This document shows positions 1 to 10,987 of a DNA stretch of 64,000 nt, piece by piece. A program made the position numbers and the translations under genes. Within the stretch, counting starts at the first letter, position 1. Every line of letters starts with the position of its first letter. The notes under the pieces are model-generated. The model was not told where the DNA came from, did not search any database, and was given only the letters and a program-made list of their open reading frames with translations. The stretch lies in assembly GCF_904849725.1 (NCBI RefSeq), contig NC_058519.1, forward strand, positions 538,354,316 through 538,418,315, in the 5' to 3' direction. This stretch comes from Hordeum vulgare subsp. vulgare. Taxonomy: Eukaryota; Streptophyta; Magnoliopsida; Poales; Poaceae.

Positions 1-564
1 GCTTATAGCCAAAACAAGGCCTTTACCGATCATATCATCGAAGCTATGATAAAATCTCTTGAAGAGAAACTTGAATTGGAAGTCCCTATCCCTAGAAAGC
101 TTCAGGATGAGTGGGAACCTACCATCAAAATCAAAATAAAAAACTATGAATGCAATGCTTTGTGTGATTTGGGTGCTAGTGTTTCCGCGATTCCAAAGTC
201 TTTATGTGATGTTCTGGGTTTTAATGAGATTGAAGAGTGTTCTCTTAATTTGCATCTTGCTGATTCTACTGTCAAAAAACCCGTGGGAAGGATCAATGAT
301 GTTCTTATTATTGCAAATAGGAACTATGTACCCGTGGATTTCATTGTTCTTGACATTGATTGCAATTCTACATGCCCTATTATTCTTGGTAGACCTTTCC
401 TAAGGACTATCGATGCTATCATCGCTATGAAGGAAGGGAATATTAGATTTCAATTCCCTTTAAGGAAGGGCATGGAACACTTTCTTAGAAGGAAAATAAG
501 ATTTCCTTATGAATCCATGATGAGGGCCACTTATGGTTTGAGCACCAAAGACGACGATACGTGA
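1..564 (+). CDS. retrotransposon aspartic protease domain, C-terminal part of a gag-protease ORF
   Basis: The frame is open from base 1 to the TGA ending at 564, so this is the 3' end of a longer ORF. It carries a retropepsin-like active site, CDLGASVS, at about 160-185, where most elements have D[ST]G. The family-typical motif IILGRPFL follows at about 382-405, with hydrophobic beta-strand segments between. In retrotransposons this enzyme cleaves the Gag polyprotein inside the virus-like particle. No reverse transcriptase follows: the next 2.6 kb is non-coding up to the LTR, so the element probably depended on enzymes from a partner. The frame has no internal stop. Shifted ORFs overlapping it are shadows. 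Confidence 0.8.
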   Translation, partial: AYSQNKAFTDHIIEAMIKSLEEKLELEVPIPRKLQDEWEPTIKIKIKNYECNALCDLGASVSAIPKSLCDVLGFNEIEECSLNLHLADSTVKKPVGRINDVLIIANRNYVPVDFIVLDIDCNSTCPIILGRPFLRTIDAIIAMKEGNIRFQFPLRKGMEHFLRRKIRFPYESMMRATYGLSTKDDDT

Positions 565-3146
565 TTGTATCACTTTTATGCCTAGCTAAGGGCGTTAAAC
601 AATTGCGCTTGTTGGGAGCCAAACCAATGAATTTATCTTTTTTCTTTCTGTTTTGTTGCGTCCACGCCATCATAATTCTGTTCTGATTGTGTTTTTTGTG
701 TTTGAGCCAAGCAAAACCTTTATGACTAGTCTTGGTGATGGTTGTTTGATCCTGCTGGAAAAAGACAGAAACTTTTCGCTCACGAGATGATTTTTCATTT
801 TTATTCAGAAAGAGCATTTGAGTTGATTCTTTTGGCTTATGGTTATATGCCTTTTGCCCAGGCAGTCATAATTTTTCAGATTTTCTGAGGTACCAGAAGT
901 ATACGAAGTATACAAATTGCTACAGACTGGTCTGTTTTTTACAGATTCTGTTTTTGTTGAGTTGGTTGCTTGTTTTGATGAAACTATGGTTAGTATCGGG
1001 GTGTACTAGCCATGGAAAAGTGAGAATACAGTAGCCCAACACCAATATAGATAGAATTGAAGTTTTCTACAGTACCAAAAGAGGTGGTAGTTTTTTTTCT
1101 TGTGCTAATGTTATGACGAGTTTCTGTTTAAGTTTTGTGTTGTGAAGTTTCCAAGTTTTGGGTGATGTTCTCATGGACAAAGAGATAAGGAGTGGAAAGC
1201 CCCGGGAAGGCATCCCCTCTTTCGTCTTCAATCCATCGGTAACATTACTTGGAGCTATATTTTTATTCACCACATGATATGTGTTTTGCTTGGAGCATCT
1301 TATATCTTAGGAGTCTTTTCTTTTTGTTGTGTCACAATCATCCTTGCTGCACACCTTTTTGACAGAGAGAGAGAGACATGCACTCGTCGTGATTTTGCTA
1401 GAATGCTCATTGTGCTTCACTTATATCTGTTGAGCTAGATACTTTTGCTCTATGTGCTTCACTTATATCTTTTAGAGCACGGCGGTGCGTGACTTGGTAG
1501 TTGGCTTATGCTATGAAAGTAGTCCCAAAGGTGATAGGTACCCAAAGAGGATACAAAAACCTCCATCTTCATGTGCATTGAGTACAAAGAGAAGTCCTAA
1601 TTCCTCTCAATTAGTTTTGAGACGTGGATTTAGTAATATTAAGAGCTATGTTAGTGGGGTGTTCTGAATCTAGAGATACTTGTGTTGAAGTTAGTGATTC
1701 CCGTAGCATGCATGTATGGTTAACCGCTATGTTAGGAAGTCAGAGCATAATTGATCTATTGATTGTCATCCTTTGTGTTGAGGTCGGGATCGCGCGATGG
1801 TTAACACCTACCAACCCTTCCCCTCGGAGTATGCGTTTAGCACTTTGTTTTGATTACTAATAAAAAACTTTCGCAACAAGTATGTGAGTTCTTCATGACT
1901 AATGTGAGTCCATGGTATAGATGCACTTTCACCTTCCACCATTGCTAGCCTCTCTAGTGCCGCGCAATTCTCGCCGGTGCACAAACCCATGATATGCCTT
2001 CCTCAAAACAGCCACCATACCTACCTACTATGGCATTTTCATAGCCATTCCGAGATATATTCCATGCAACTGCCACCGTTCCATCCCATGACTTGTGTCG
2101 TCACTCTCATAGTGCCATTGCATGATCGTAAGATAGCGAGCGAGATGTTTTCCACGTCATATGCCATGCTAGATTGTTGCACATCCCAGCACACTGCCGA
2201 AGGAATTTCCTATAGAGTCATCATCATTTTGAGCTTTGAGCAGCGAGTAAATAAAAGTATGATGATCATCATTATTAGAGCAGTGTCCCATGTGAGTAAA
2301 TAAAAAAAGAGGCCAAAGAGCCCAAATAGAAAAAAGAGAAAAGAGAAAAAAATAGGCCCAAGTGCCCAAATGAAAAAAAAGAAAAGAGAGAAAAAGAGAG
2401 AAGGGACAATGTTACTATCTTTTTCCACACTTGTGCTTCATAATAGCACCATGTTCTTCATGATTGAGAGCTTCTTGCTTTGTCACTACCATATGCTAGT
2501 GGGAATCTTCATTATATAACTTGGCTTATATATTCCAATGATGGGCTTCCTCAAATTACCCTAGGTCTTCGTGAGCAAGCAAGTTGGATGCACACCCACT
2601 AGTTTTCCTTTTGAGCTTTCACATACTTATAGCTCTAGTGCATCTCTTATATGGCAATCCCTACTCACTCACATTGATATATATTAATGGGCATCTCCAT
2701 AGCCCTTTGATACGCCGAGTCAATGTGACCATCTCCTCCTTTTTGTCTCACAACCACCACCAGACTCTATTCCACCTATAGTGCTATATCCATGGCTCAC
2801 GCTCATGTATTGCGTGATAGTTATAAAAAGTTTGAGAAAGTAAGAGTGCGAACACAATTACTTGGCCAATACCGGGGTTGTGCATGATTTACATTCGTTG
2901 TGTGAGGATGATGGAGCATGGCCAGACTATGTGATTTTGTAGGGTTAACTTTCATTGGCGTTGTTATTTTGAAAGTTCATGATTACCTTGCTAGCTTGCT
3001 TGAAGTATTATTGTTTTCATGTCAATAGCAAACTATTGTTTTGAATCTTACGGATCTGAACATTCATGTCACGTGAAAGAAGTTGCAAAGAACAACTATG
3101 CTAGGTAGCATTCCACATCAAAAATTCATTCTTTATCACTTCCCTA
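565..3146 (+). other. long non-coding tail of element L
   Basis: No sustained reading frame is visible. Just after the ORF, 577-625, is a segment also found downstream of the degenerate ORF of element H (26416-26466). An A/G-rich low-complexity block lies at about 2305-2405, and its complement is in element R near 62600-62715. The tail ends in the CTCGAGGACGAG hairpin and PPT. Confidence 0.7.
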
Positions 3147-3181
3147 CTCGAGGACGAGCAGGAGTTAAGCTTGGGGATGCG
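3147..3181 (+). promoter_or_regulatory. pre-PPT hairpin and polypurine tract of element L
   Basis: CTCG-AGGA-CGAG (3147-3158) can fold as a 4-bp stem with an AGGA loop. It is followed by a purine-rich stretch ending TTGGGGATGCG directly before the LTR TG at 3182. The PPT primes plus-strand DNA synthesis; this role is known for the class, and the hairpin is an observation. Confidence 0.65.
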
Positions 3182-4689
3182 TGATAAGTCTCCAACGTAT
3201 CTATAATTTTTGATGGTTTCATGCTATTATCTTGTCAAACTTTGGATGTTTTGCATGCCTTTTATATATTTTTGGGAGTAACTTTTTAACTCAGTGCCAA
3301 GACCCAGTTCCTGTTTTTTCCATGTATTTGACCCCTTTCAGAGGAGGATTTTGAGCGGAGTCCAAACGGAAGGAAACTGCCAAAAAAAATACCGCAACAG
3401 AAAAAGATCGGGAAGTCGGAGAGTGAGGGAAGGGGGCCACCAGGGACCCCACAAGACCTCATGGCGCGGCCAGGGGGGCCGTGCCCCCTGGCTTGTGGGC
3501 TCCCTGAGGCTCCTTTGCCCTAGGTTTTGAGCCTATATATTCCCTAAAAATCCGTAAAAAATCAGGAGATCATTGAAAGTACTTTTCTGCCGCCGCAAGC
3601 TTCTGTCTCCGCAAGATCCCATCTGGGGCACGTTCTGGTGCCCTGCCGGAGGGGGGATTCGGATATGTAGGGCTTCTTCATCAACACCATGACCTCTCCG
3701 ATGATGCGTGAGTAGTTCACCATAGACCTACGGGTCCATAGCTAGTAACTAGATGGCTTCTTCTCTCTCTTGGATCTTCAATTCAAAGTTCTCCATGATC
3801 TTCATGGAGATCTATCCGATGTAATCTTCTTTTGCAGTGTGTTTGTCGAGATTCGATGAATTGTGGATTTGTGATCAGATTATCTATGAATCTTATTTGA
3901 GTTTCTTCTGATCTCTCTTATGCATGATATCATATCCTTGTAATTCTCTTCGAGTTGTGGGTTTTGTTTGGCCAACTAGATCTATGATTCTTGCAATGGG
4001 AGAAGTGCTTGGTTCTGGGTTCATACCGTGCGGTGACCTCACCCAGTGACAGAAGGGGTAGCGAGGCACGCATCATGTTGTTGCCATCAAGGGTAAAAAG
4101 ATGGGGTTTTCATCATTTGTTTGAGATTATCCCTCTACATCATGTCATCTTGCTTAAGGCGTTACACTGTTCATCATGAACTCATACACTAGAGGCATGC
4201 TGGATAGCGGTCGATGTGTGGAGTAATAGTAGTAGATGCACAAAGTATCGGTCTACTTGTCTCGGACGTGATGCCTATATGTATGATCATTGCCTTAGAT
4301 ATCGTCATGACTTTGCGCGGTTTTATCAATTGCTCGACAGTAATTTGTTCACCACCGTAATACTTGCTATTTTTAGAGAAGCCTCTAGTGAACACTATGG
4401 CCCACGGGTCTACTCCACACCATGTTTTCAGCCTTACTCTTTTTACTTCGTTACACTTTTCGCCTTCACATCTCACTTTGCAATCAATCTTGAAGGGATT
4501 GACAACCCCTTTAAAGCGTTGGGTGAAAGCTCTTTTGTGTTATGCAGGTACTCTGGACTTGACGGGATTCTCCTACTGGATTGATACATTGGTTCCCAAA
4601 CTGAGGGAAATACTTACTGCTCCTGTGCTGCATCATCCTTTTCTCTTCAAGGGAAAAACCAACGCAAGCAAGTCTCCGTCAACGTGTCA
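3182..4689 (+). repeat. LTR of element L
   Basis: Starts TGATAAGTCTCC next to the PPT and ends near ..GTGTCA before a PBS-like stretch, about 1.51 kb. A TATA-like TATATATT at 3534-3541 is a plausible promoter core. The CA end is approximate because the 3' border was inferred from the PBS-like sequence. Element R carries an inverted relative at 60309-61829. Confidence 0.75.
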
Positions 4690-4694
4690 ATTTC

Positions 4695-4712
4695 TGGCGA
4701 TGTTGTTTGAGA
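4695..4712 (+). promoter_or_regulatory. degenerate primer-binding site after the L LTR
   Basis: TGGCGATGTTGTTTGAGA matches the start of the tRNA-Asp-type PBS TGGCGCCGTTGCCGGGGA with several changes, and follows the common TTTC lead-in. Such a site belongs after a 5' LTR, yet this LTR already has a PPT on its other side. Confidence 0.5.
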
Positions 4713-5112
4713 AGTAGCATCCGCCTCTCGTGGATCACCCCACAATTCAACGATGCGGAGTTGTCCATGTGATCCAACGGCGCGGATCCTGCACGCAGCC
4801 TGCCCACTGAATTTCTTCTAGAAGACCACATCTGAGGGTTGTCGCATGGCGCTAGGGTATGATCGGACGGCTGACGTTTGGAGCTAGGGTTAGGCAAAAT
4901 CCCGCGGGGTTTAGATGGGTTTTGAGCAGGTCAACGGGGTTTCCAAGGTTTTGACTGAGCATAACTAATTTAAAAAATCAAAAACATATGAAACCTTCAT
5001 CGTTCATCGTTTTATAAGAGACACTAACGAGGAAAAATACTAAACTTGGTCTATGGTCATTTTCATGAAAAAAAACCATAGCTAGCACGATCGAGGTCAA
5101 ATGAGCACCATT

Positions 5113-5119
<7 letters not shown>

Positions 5120-5142
<23 letters not shown>
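5120..5142. repeat. (TA)n microsatellite
   Basis: Eleven uninterrupted TA dinucleotides in AT-rich sequence. Confidence 0.95.
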
Positions 5143-5143
<1 letters not shown>

Positions 5144-5765
5144 AACCTCCGCAAAAATTTATCTTATGTGACATGTTACCAACCAAAAATCATAAGGTTG
5201 GTCTATTGTCATTTTCATGAAAATACCTTCACACATATGAGCTATCACGTACAACATTTCATAGAGTTCAAGGAGGGGAGGTAGGGTTACCTTCTGTTTT
5301 TGAAAATTAAAAAAATCACCAAAGCTTGATTTCAAAGTGAATAAGGATCTGAACTTAGTTTTCCATTTTCATATTTTAAACGTGTTTTTAATAGTTATTA
5401 TATTAAAGCATATTTTTTCAAAATAAAATGTTAAAATATGAAGATTAATTCAAAAAATAGTGAGAGTTCGAATCTACACTATATAGATTGAATAGGTGTT
5501 AATAAAAAAACATTTGGCTCATTTAGAGTACGTCCAAAAAACCTTGATTACAAATGGAGTTGTTTACTCTAGCCTCGGAGCTTATTTGGACCACAGTTCT
5601 CAAATTCAAATTTCTTTAACCTCCTCTAAATCACCTCAAATTTTGCACACATGATCTCCTACAAAAACATAGATAGTTTGCCAAGGTTTTTTTTGCATTT
5701 TTTTGAATTTATACTGTCCTACCGAATGTCAGTTCAAAACATCGGATAATGAGACATGATGGTGG

Positions 5766-5912
5766 GAAAAAGCAGCATGTCTAATCAGTGAATCAACATT
5801 GAAACAACATGCCTGATCATTGCATCACCTAAACTGGTGAGAAAAAGCAGCATGTCTGATTAGTGAAGCAACACTAAAACAACATGTGTGATCATTGCAA
5901 CACCTAAACTCA
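5766..5912. repeat. 75-bp tandem duplication
   Basis: Two imperfect copies (5766-5840 and 5841-5912), each starting GAAAAAGCAGCATGTCT and ending with CACCTAAACT, with scattered substitutions. Confidence 0.85.
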
Positions 5913-5999
5913 TAGCTAACAACATCTAAACAGAACTAAGCATACACCACAGGCTAATTTAAGGACAAACAAATATAGATAGCATAATACGTTGGGTAC

Positions 6000-7523
6000 T
6001 GATACGTCCACTTTGCATCATGCTTTCATGTTGATATTTATCGCTTTTTGGGCTGTTATATTACTTTGTGGTACCATATTTATGCCTTTTCTCTCTTATT
6101 TTGCAAGTTTTATTTGAAGAGGGAGAATTCAGGCAGCTGGAATTCTAGACTGGGAAAGGAGCAAATCTTAGTCCACTATTGTGCACATCTCCAAATGCCC
6201 TGAAAAGTTACGTGGATTTTTTTGGGATTATATAAAAAATACTGGGCGAAAGAAGTACCAGAGGGGGGCTGCCAGGGTGCCACAAGCCCTGCCACCGCCA
6301 CCCCCTAGTGGCGGAGGGCAAGCTTGTGGGCTCCCTGATGGCCCACTAGCCCCCCTCTTTTGCTATATGAAGGGTTTTGGTCCAGAAAAAATAATTCGGG
6401 AGCTTTTTCGTGGTTTCGCCGCTGCCACGAGGCGGAACTTGAGCAGATCCAATCTAGAGCTCCGGCACGACGATCCTGCCGGGGAAACTTCCCTCCCGGA
6501 GGGGGAAATCATCGACATCGTCATCACCAACACTCCTGTCATCAGAGGGGGGCATCTTCATCAACATCTTCATCAGAACCATCTCCTCTCCAATCCCTAG
6601 TTCATCTCTTGTAACCAATCTCCGTCTCACGACTCCGATTGGTACTTGTAAGGTTACTAGTAGTGTTGATTACTCTTTGTAGTTGATACGAGCTGGATTA
6701 CTTGGTGGAAGAGTTTATGTCCAGATCCTTGATGCTATTCATTACACCTCTGATCATGATTATGATTATGCTTTGTGAGTAGTTACTTTTGTTCCTGAGG
6801 ACATGGGATAAGTCATGCTAATAATAGTCTTGTGAATTTGATATCCTTTCGGTATTTTGATATGCTGTATGTTGTTTTTCCTCTAGTGGTGTTATGTGAA
6901 CGTCGACTACAGAACACTTCACCATATTTGGGCCTAGAGGAAGACATTGGGGAGTAGTAAGTAGATGATGGGTTGCTGGAGTGACAGAAGCTTAAACCCC
7001 AGTCTATACGTTGCTTCGTAAGGGGCTGATTTGGATCCACTAGCTTAATGCTATGGTTAGACGTTGTCTTAATTCTTCTTTTGTAGTTGCGGATGCTTGC
7101 GAGAGAGGTTAATCATAAGTAGGATGCTTGTCCAAGTAATGGCAGTACCCAAGCACCGGTCCACCCACATATCAAACTATCAAAGTAACGAACGCGAATC
7201 ATATGAACATGACAAAACTAGCATGACAGAAATTCCCGTGTGTCGTCGGGAGCGTTTTTCCTCCTATAGGACTTTGTTCAGGCTTGTCCCATTCTACCAA
7301 AGGGATTGGGCCACTTGCTGCACCGTGTCTACTACTTGTTACTTGTTACTTTTTGCTTGCTACGTTTCACCTCACTACACCATTACTTGTTACCGCTACT
7401 TTCACTGCTTGCAGTTATTACCTTGCTGAAATCCGTTTATCAGAGCCTTCTGCTCCTCGTTGGGTTCGACACTCTTACTTATCAAAAGGACTATGATTGA
7501 TCCCCTATACTTGTGGGTCATCA
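6000..7523 (+). mobile_element. solo LTR, Ty3/gypsy (TGATACGTCC family)
   Basis: One LTR of 1524 bp begins TGATACGTCC and ends TGGGTCATCA. It is flanked by a perfect 5-bp duplication, GGTAC, at 5995-5999 and 7524-7528. No internal sequence is present, so intra-element LTR recombination removed it. The terminus and length suggest a Fatima/Sabrina-type Athila family, a name given from memory. A second solo copy lies inverted at 17989-19513 and a truncated copy at 26741-27878. Confidence 0.92.
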
Positions 7524-7696
7524 GGTACCCTAATACATTACTACCATAGATTCAGTTCATCACATCATAAACAGCCACATTCGGTTTACCACAAGTAACC
7601 CAAAATATAAAGATAAAACATGCTGCCATATTCAGTTCATCACATCATGACATCATCACATCACATCGGAGTGAGGGCCTTCGCGAGGGCAGCATG

Positions 7697-8938
7697 CTAC
7701 CCCCTGATCATGTAGTCCTTGTCGTGAATCACTACATCCTCTGCATGAGACACAAGGTGATCAAAGTGGCCATCCTTTGGCTTTGGCTTGGTGGTGCAGT
7801 AGGAGCACCGCCACTTTTTGATCTTGCGGTTGTAGAAGGAAGCAACTCCCTTGGCCTTGATCTTTCCCACCTCCTTCCCTGTGAAGGACGCGACATTGAC
7901 CTTGTACACATATTCTCCAGAATCATACTACACACATGAATGAATTACATTGATACATTATAGATTCATATACACCATGTCAAAGGAACTAAATGAACAA
8001 TCTAAATTTCAAGTAGGCTTACCTCATAATCTTCGTCGTCGCTATACTCTGGATCATACGGGTCGAACCCAGTAAAGGCCAGCTTCCTCTTTTTTCCCCA
8101 ACCATCACCCTCCTGACTATACAATTACATCCATCACTAGTAAATACATAAGCCAATTGAAAATTTAGATATGCACACATGACACATTGATCAAAGGTCT
8201 ATTTGCATTTTCCATTGTCATGCACACACATTGAACAATAGAGCTATTATAATTACATATTGTGGACAAATTTATATATTGCTGAATCAAATAACTTCTT
8301 AATCAATGGATTCCATTTGGGCATACGACATTTAAAACCCCAATATGCGTAGCATTCAAAAACAAATCTAATAGGGACCCAATCTAATAAGCATACATGT
8401 CTGTAGCATTAAAAACTCCAATTTGTGTAGCAATAAAAACAAATCTAATAAGAATACATCTGTGTAGCATTGAAGTACATGGATCCCTATCTATCATACA
8501 GATCTATCTAGCATTTTTGCAAAGAATGTAATCCAAAAAACCCTAGTACAAACACCCCCATCCCCCCCATACAGCAAACCTCGGCCCATCCGTCAAACCA
8601 ACTACTCTAACCATCTGTACTACCATATAAATGACAATCTAACCAATGCAACTAACTCTACAATTCGTCAAACAAGCAAGTGCAAATACCTCCTGCTCCT
8701 CCCAAGGCTGCGCATCAAGGGTATCGGGATGGACTGCGCTGCTCGATGTCGTCCCCTTTTGCTCTCGCAGCACTGAGGTGGAGCCCGCCACCTCATTCTC
8801 CAGATCCATAGCGGTTGCGAGTTTCCACGCACCATCATGGACGCTGACAACGTCCTTCACTTCATCCGCGGTCACCGTGCCCTGCAGCTCCAATACATCT
8901 CCGGCAGCTTCGTCGGCGTCGCCATGATCTTCCGCCAT
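7697..8938 (-). CDS. candidate three-exon gene, small protein with zf-XS-like C2H2 zinc finger
   Basis: Exons read on the minus strand are 8938-8690, 8112-8023 and 7927-7697. Both introns (577 and 95 bp) are GT..AG and all joins are phase 0, giving 189 aa. Residues 1-83 are acidic and low-complexity. Residues 84-113 hold a basic GKKRKLAF patch followed by an acidic run. Residues 114-189 hold a YKVNV..VGKIKAKGV segment and then C154-x2-C157, H170 and H174-A175. This spacing and the QHA-like SHA resemble zf-XS, found in SGS3, IDN2/FDM and relatives that act with double-stranded RNA in silencing and DNA methylation; here it stands without XS or XH domains. The TAG at 7697-7699 looks like a changed CAG, since the frame continues 11 codons as HAALAKALTPM, matching the expected end of the fold. 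The ATG at 8938 has G at +4. Expression is unproven, and a multicopy repeat-borne gene fragment is the main alternative. Confidence 0.62.
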
Positions 8939-9086
8939 CGAATAGATGGAGGCGATGAAGGTGAGGAAGATGATGCAGTGGGGGAGAGAAAGACGGTGCG
9001 GTGGAGGCAGTGGAGGAGAGTGAGACGACGCTGATGGGGGAGAGGAAGAGTGGTACTGCCGCCCACCCCTTCTGTTCTTACTTCTA

Positions 9087-9094
9087 CTTATAAT
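9087..9094 (-). promoter_or_regulatory. possible TATA box of the zf-XS-like gene
   Basis: TTATAAGT on the minus strand lies about 150 bp upstream of the ATG. It is followed by a CT-rich leader (roughly 9050-8945 on the minus strand) typical of grass 5' UTRs. Confidence 0.35.
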
Positions 9095-9099
9095 TCCCT

Positions 9100-9782
9100 T
9101 ACGGCTTCGTTAGCACCATCGTCAATATTAAGGGAAAGTACTGCTTGGAGTTGGGCGGTAGTACGGCCTGGCAGAACTACCACCCCTCTAGCCATGTTTT
9201 GTTGTCTCTGGTGTCCGATACTTCCATGCAAGTGTAAGTATCGCTCCCATGTGTGGTACTACCGCTTAAGTGCGACTTTGGGTAGAAAAGCGGCCAGATT
9301 CTTCCCACTATATATATATATATAGGTCTTGTTCTCCTAAGAGACTTCACATTTTCCCTGTCCAAGCTCCATTGTTGCTCCTAAGCTCAAACTTCCTCGA
9401 TCTCTCTCCCTAGCCATCGATTCTTATTGATGCTCTAGGGTTTGGAGGAGAAGGCCCTGATCCACACTTCCAACAAGAGAATAGTTATTCCGCCATTAAT
9501 CCCGAGCGGATCTTGTTACTCTTGGGTGTTTGAGCACCCTAGAAGGAAGAGGTAACCTCGAAGCCATAGTCCATCATGGTGAAGCTTCATGGTTTCATTG
9601 GCAGCCTCCAATTCCGTTGTGGAGATTTCCCCAACCTTGATTATAAAGGTTCGGTCACCGCCTTCAAGGGGATCTCGCATTGTGTGAGGGTGTGAGCAGA
9701 ATACAGTGGCCTTAGTGGCATCTTGGGGAGGATTGTGCCTCCACACCGCTCTAATGGAGATGTACTTCCCCTCGAAGGGAAG
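9100..9782 (+). other. unclassified repeat-like segment, target of element H
   Basis: Holds a short (TA)n with a TATA-like context at 9309-9324 followed by a CT-rich leader-like stretch. I recognise the style from abundant Triticeae repeats but cannot name the family. No convincing ORF is present. It is interrupted at 9782/9783 by the H LTR; the base block before the insertion is GGAAG. Confidence 0.45.
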
Positions 9783-10987
9783 TGATACGTCTCCAACATA
9801 TCTATAATTTTTTATTGTTCCATGCTATTATATTATCACTTTAGAACACTTTTTAGGCACTTATCTACCAATTTACATTATTTTTTAGCACTAACCTATT
9901 GACTCGATGCCCAGTGCCAGTTGATGTTTTCTACATGTTTTCCAATTTTCAGGTTCCAGTAACAAACGAAGCCCAAAGGACGTGAAACTTTTTGTGATTT
10001 TTTAGACCAAAAGAACATCGTGGAGCGTCGAAAAATGTCGAGAGGTACACGAGGCTCCCACAAGCCACTAGGCTGAGGCCTAGGGGGCGCGACCTGATAG
10101 CCCGTGGCTCCCCTGACCCCATTCTCTCGCCTATAAATTCCTATTTACCCTAAAAACATCAGAGGAGGTCCCAAAACAGTTTTTACGTTGTTGCAAGTCT
10201 GTGTTCCGACTGGAGGCCATCTAGAGTTGTGTTCCGGCACTCTGCCGGAGGGGGTCGGTCACGGAGGGCTTCTTCATCAACCTTGCTACCCTCATGATGA
10301 CGTGTGAGTAGTTCACCACAGGCATATGGGTCCATAGAAGTACCTAGATGGCATATCTCTCTACCTTTGATATTCAATACAATGATCATTGCATCTTCGG
10401 TTTAATCCATATGATGTAACTCTTATATGCGGTGCGTTTATTGGGATCCGATGAATTTTGGGTTTATGTTCAGATTATTCATGATAAATACTTTAGTATC
10501 CTTTGATATATAATATGATTCTTATGTGCATGATTATAATAGCTTCGTAATTCTCTCCGGTCTATTGAAATATTTTGGCCAACTAGATTGATATTTCTTC
10601 GGTGAGAGAGGTGTGTTGTAGTAGGTTCCACCTGGCGAGTTTCTATATCCCGGTGACAGAAGGGGACAAGTTGTGTCTTTGTGCTGGTGCTACTAAGGGT
10701 AAAACGAAAGGGTTTATGGTTGAGTTTACTTTCTCTACATCATGTCATCTTACTCCAAGTATTACTTCGTTTGTCATGAACTTAATACGTAGAGAGGCAA
10801 GCATAGAAGCGCTCTTGAAGTGAAGTAATACTAATAGGTGCACGCAGGAGTCAACCTATTTGTTGATGGACATGATGCTTAAATTTACATAATCATTGTC
10901 GTGAAAATCACATAACTATCCGCTCTTTTATCAATTTCCCAACAGTAATTTGTTTACCCATCGTATGCTTATGTTCATGAGAGATGT
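9783..10987 (+). repeat. H 5' LTR, left part
   Basis: Starts TGATACGTCTCC. A TATA-like TATAAATT lies at 10132-10139. Interrupted by El1 after ..GAGAGATGT. Confidence 0.8.

Larger units (their letters stand above)
1..4712 (+). mobile_element. Athila-like Ty3/gypsy element L, 3' portion
   Basis: The order is a protease-coding end, a long non-coding tail, a PPT, an LTR starting TGATAAGTCTCC, then a PBS-like stretch. The 5' half lies outside the window. The organisation fits Triticeae families such as Sabrina or WHAM, where coding capacity stops after protease; the exact family is not certain. The portion from about 1000 onward has an inverted relative at 60.3-64.0 kb (element R), and the part from about 1886 to 2890 has a direct relative at 47229-48284. 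Confidence 0.85.
4713..5999. other. unclassified AT-rich sequence
   Basis: No ORF or retroelement landmark was recognised. It holds a (TA)n run at 5120-5142, two direct copies of a segment of about 25 bp (about 5046-5071 and 5198-5223), and a 75-bp tandem duplication at 5766-5912. It is continuous across the solo-LTR insertion with the sequence downstream of the 7.7-8.9 kb gene. It may be old DNA-transposon sequence or gene-flanking DNA. Confidence 0.5.

Noticed and set aside
2169..2428. Phe/Leu-rich minus-strand ORFs resembling membrane segments (also 62586-62801)
   Set aside because: Translations of an A/G-rich low-complexity stretch in the retrotransposon tail.
8646..8927. 93-codon plus-strand ORF opposite exon 1 of the zf-XS-like gene
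   Set aside because: Antisense shadow of exon 1; the minus-strand model has consistent splice sites and a domain.
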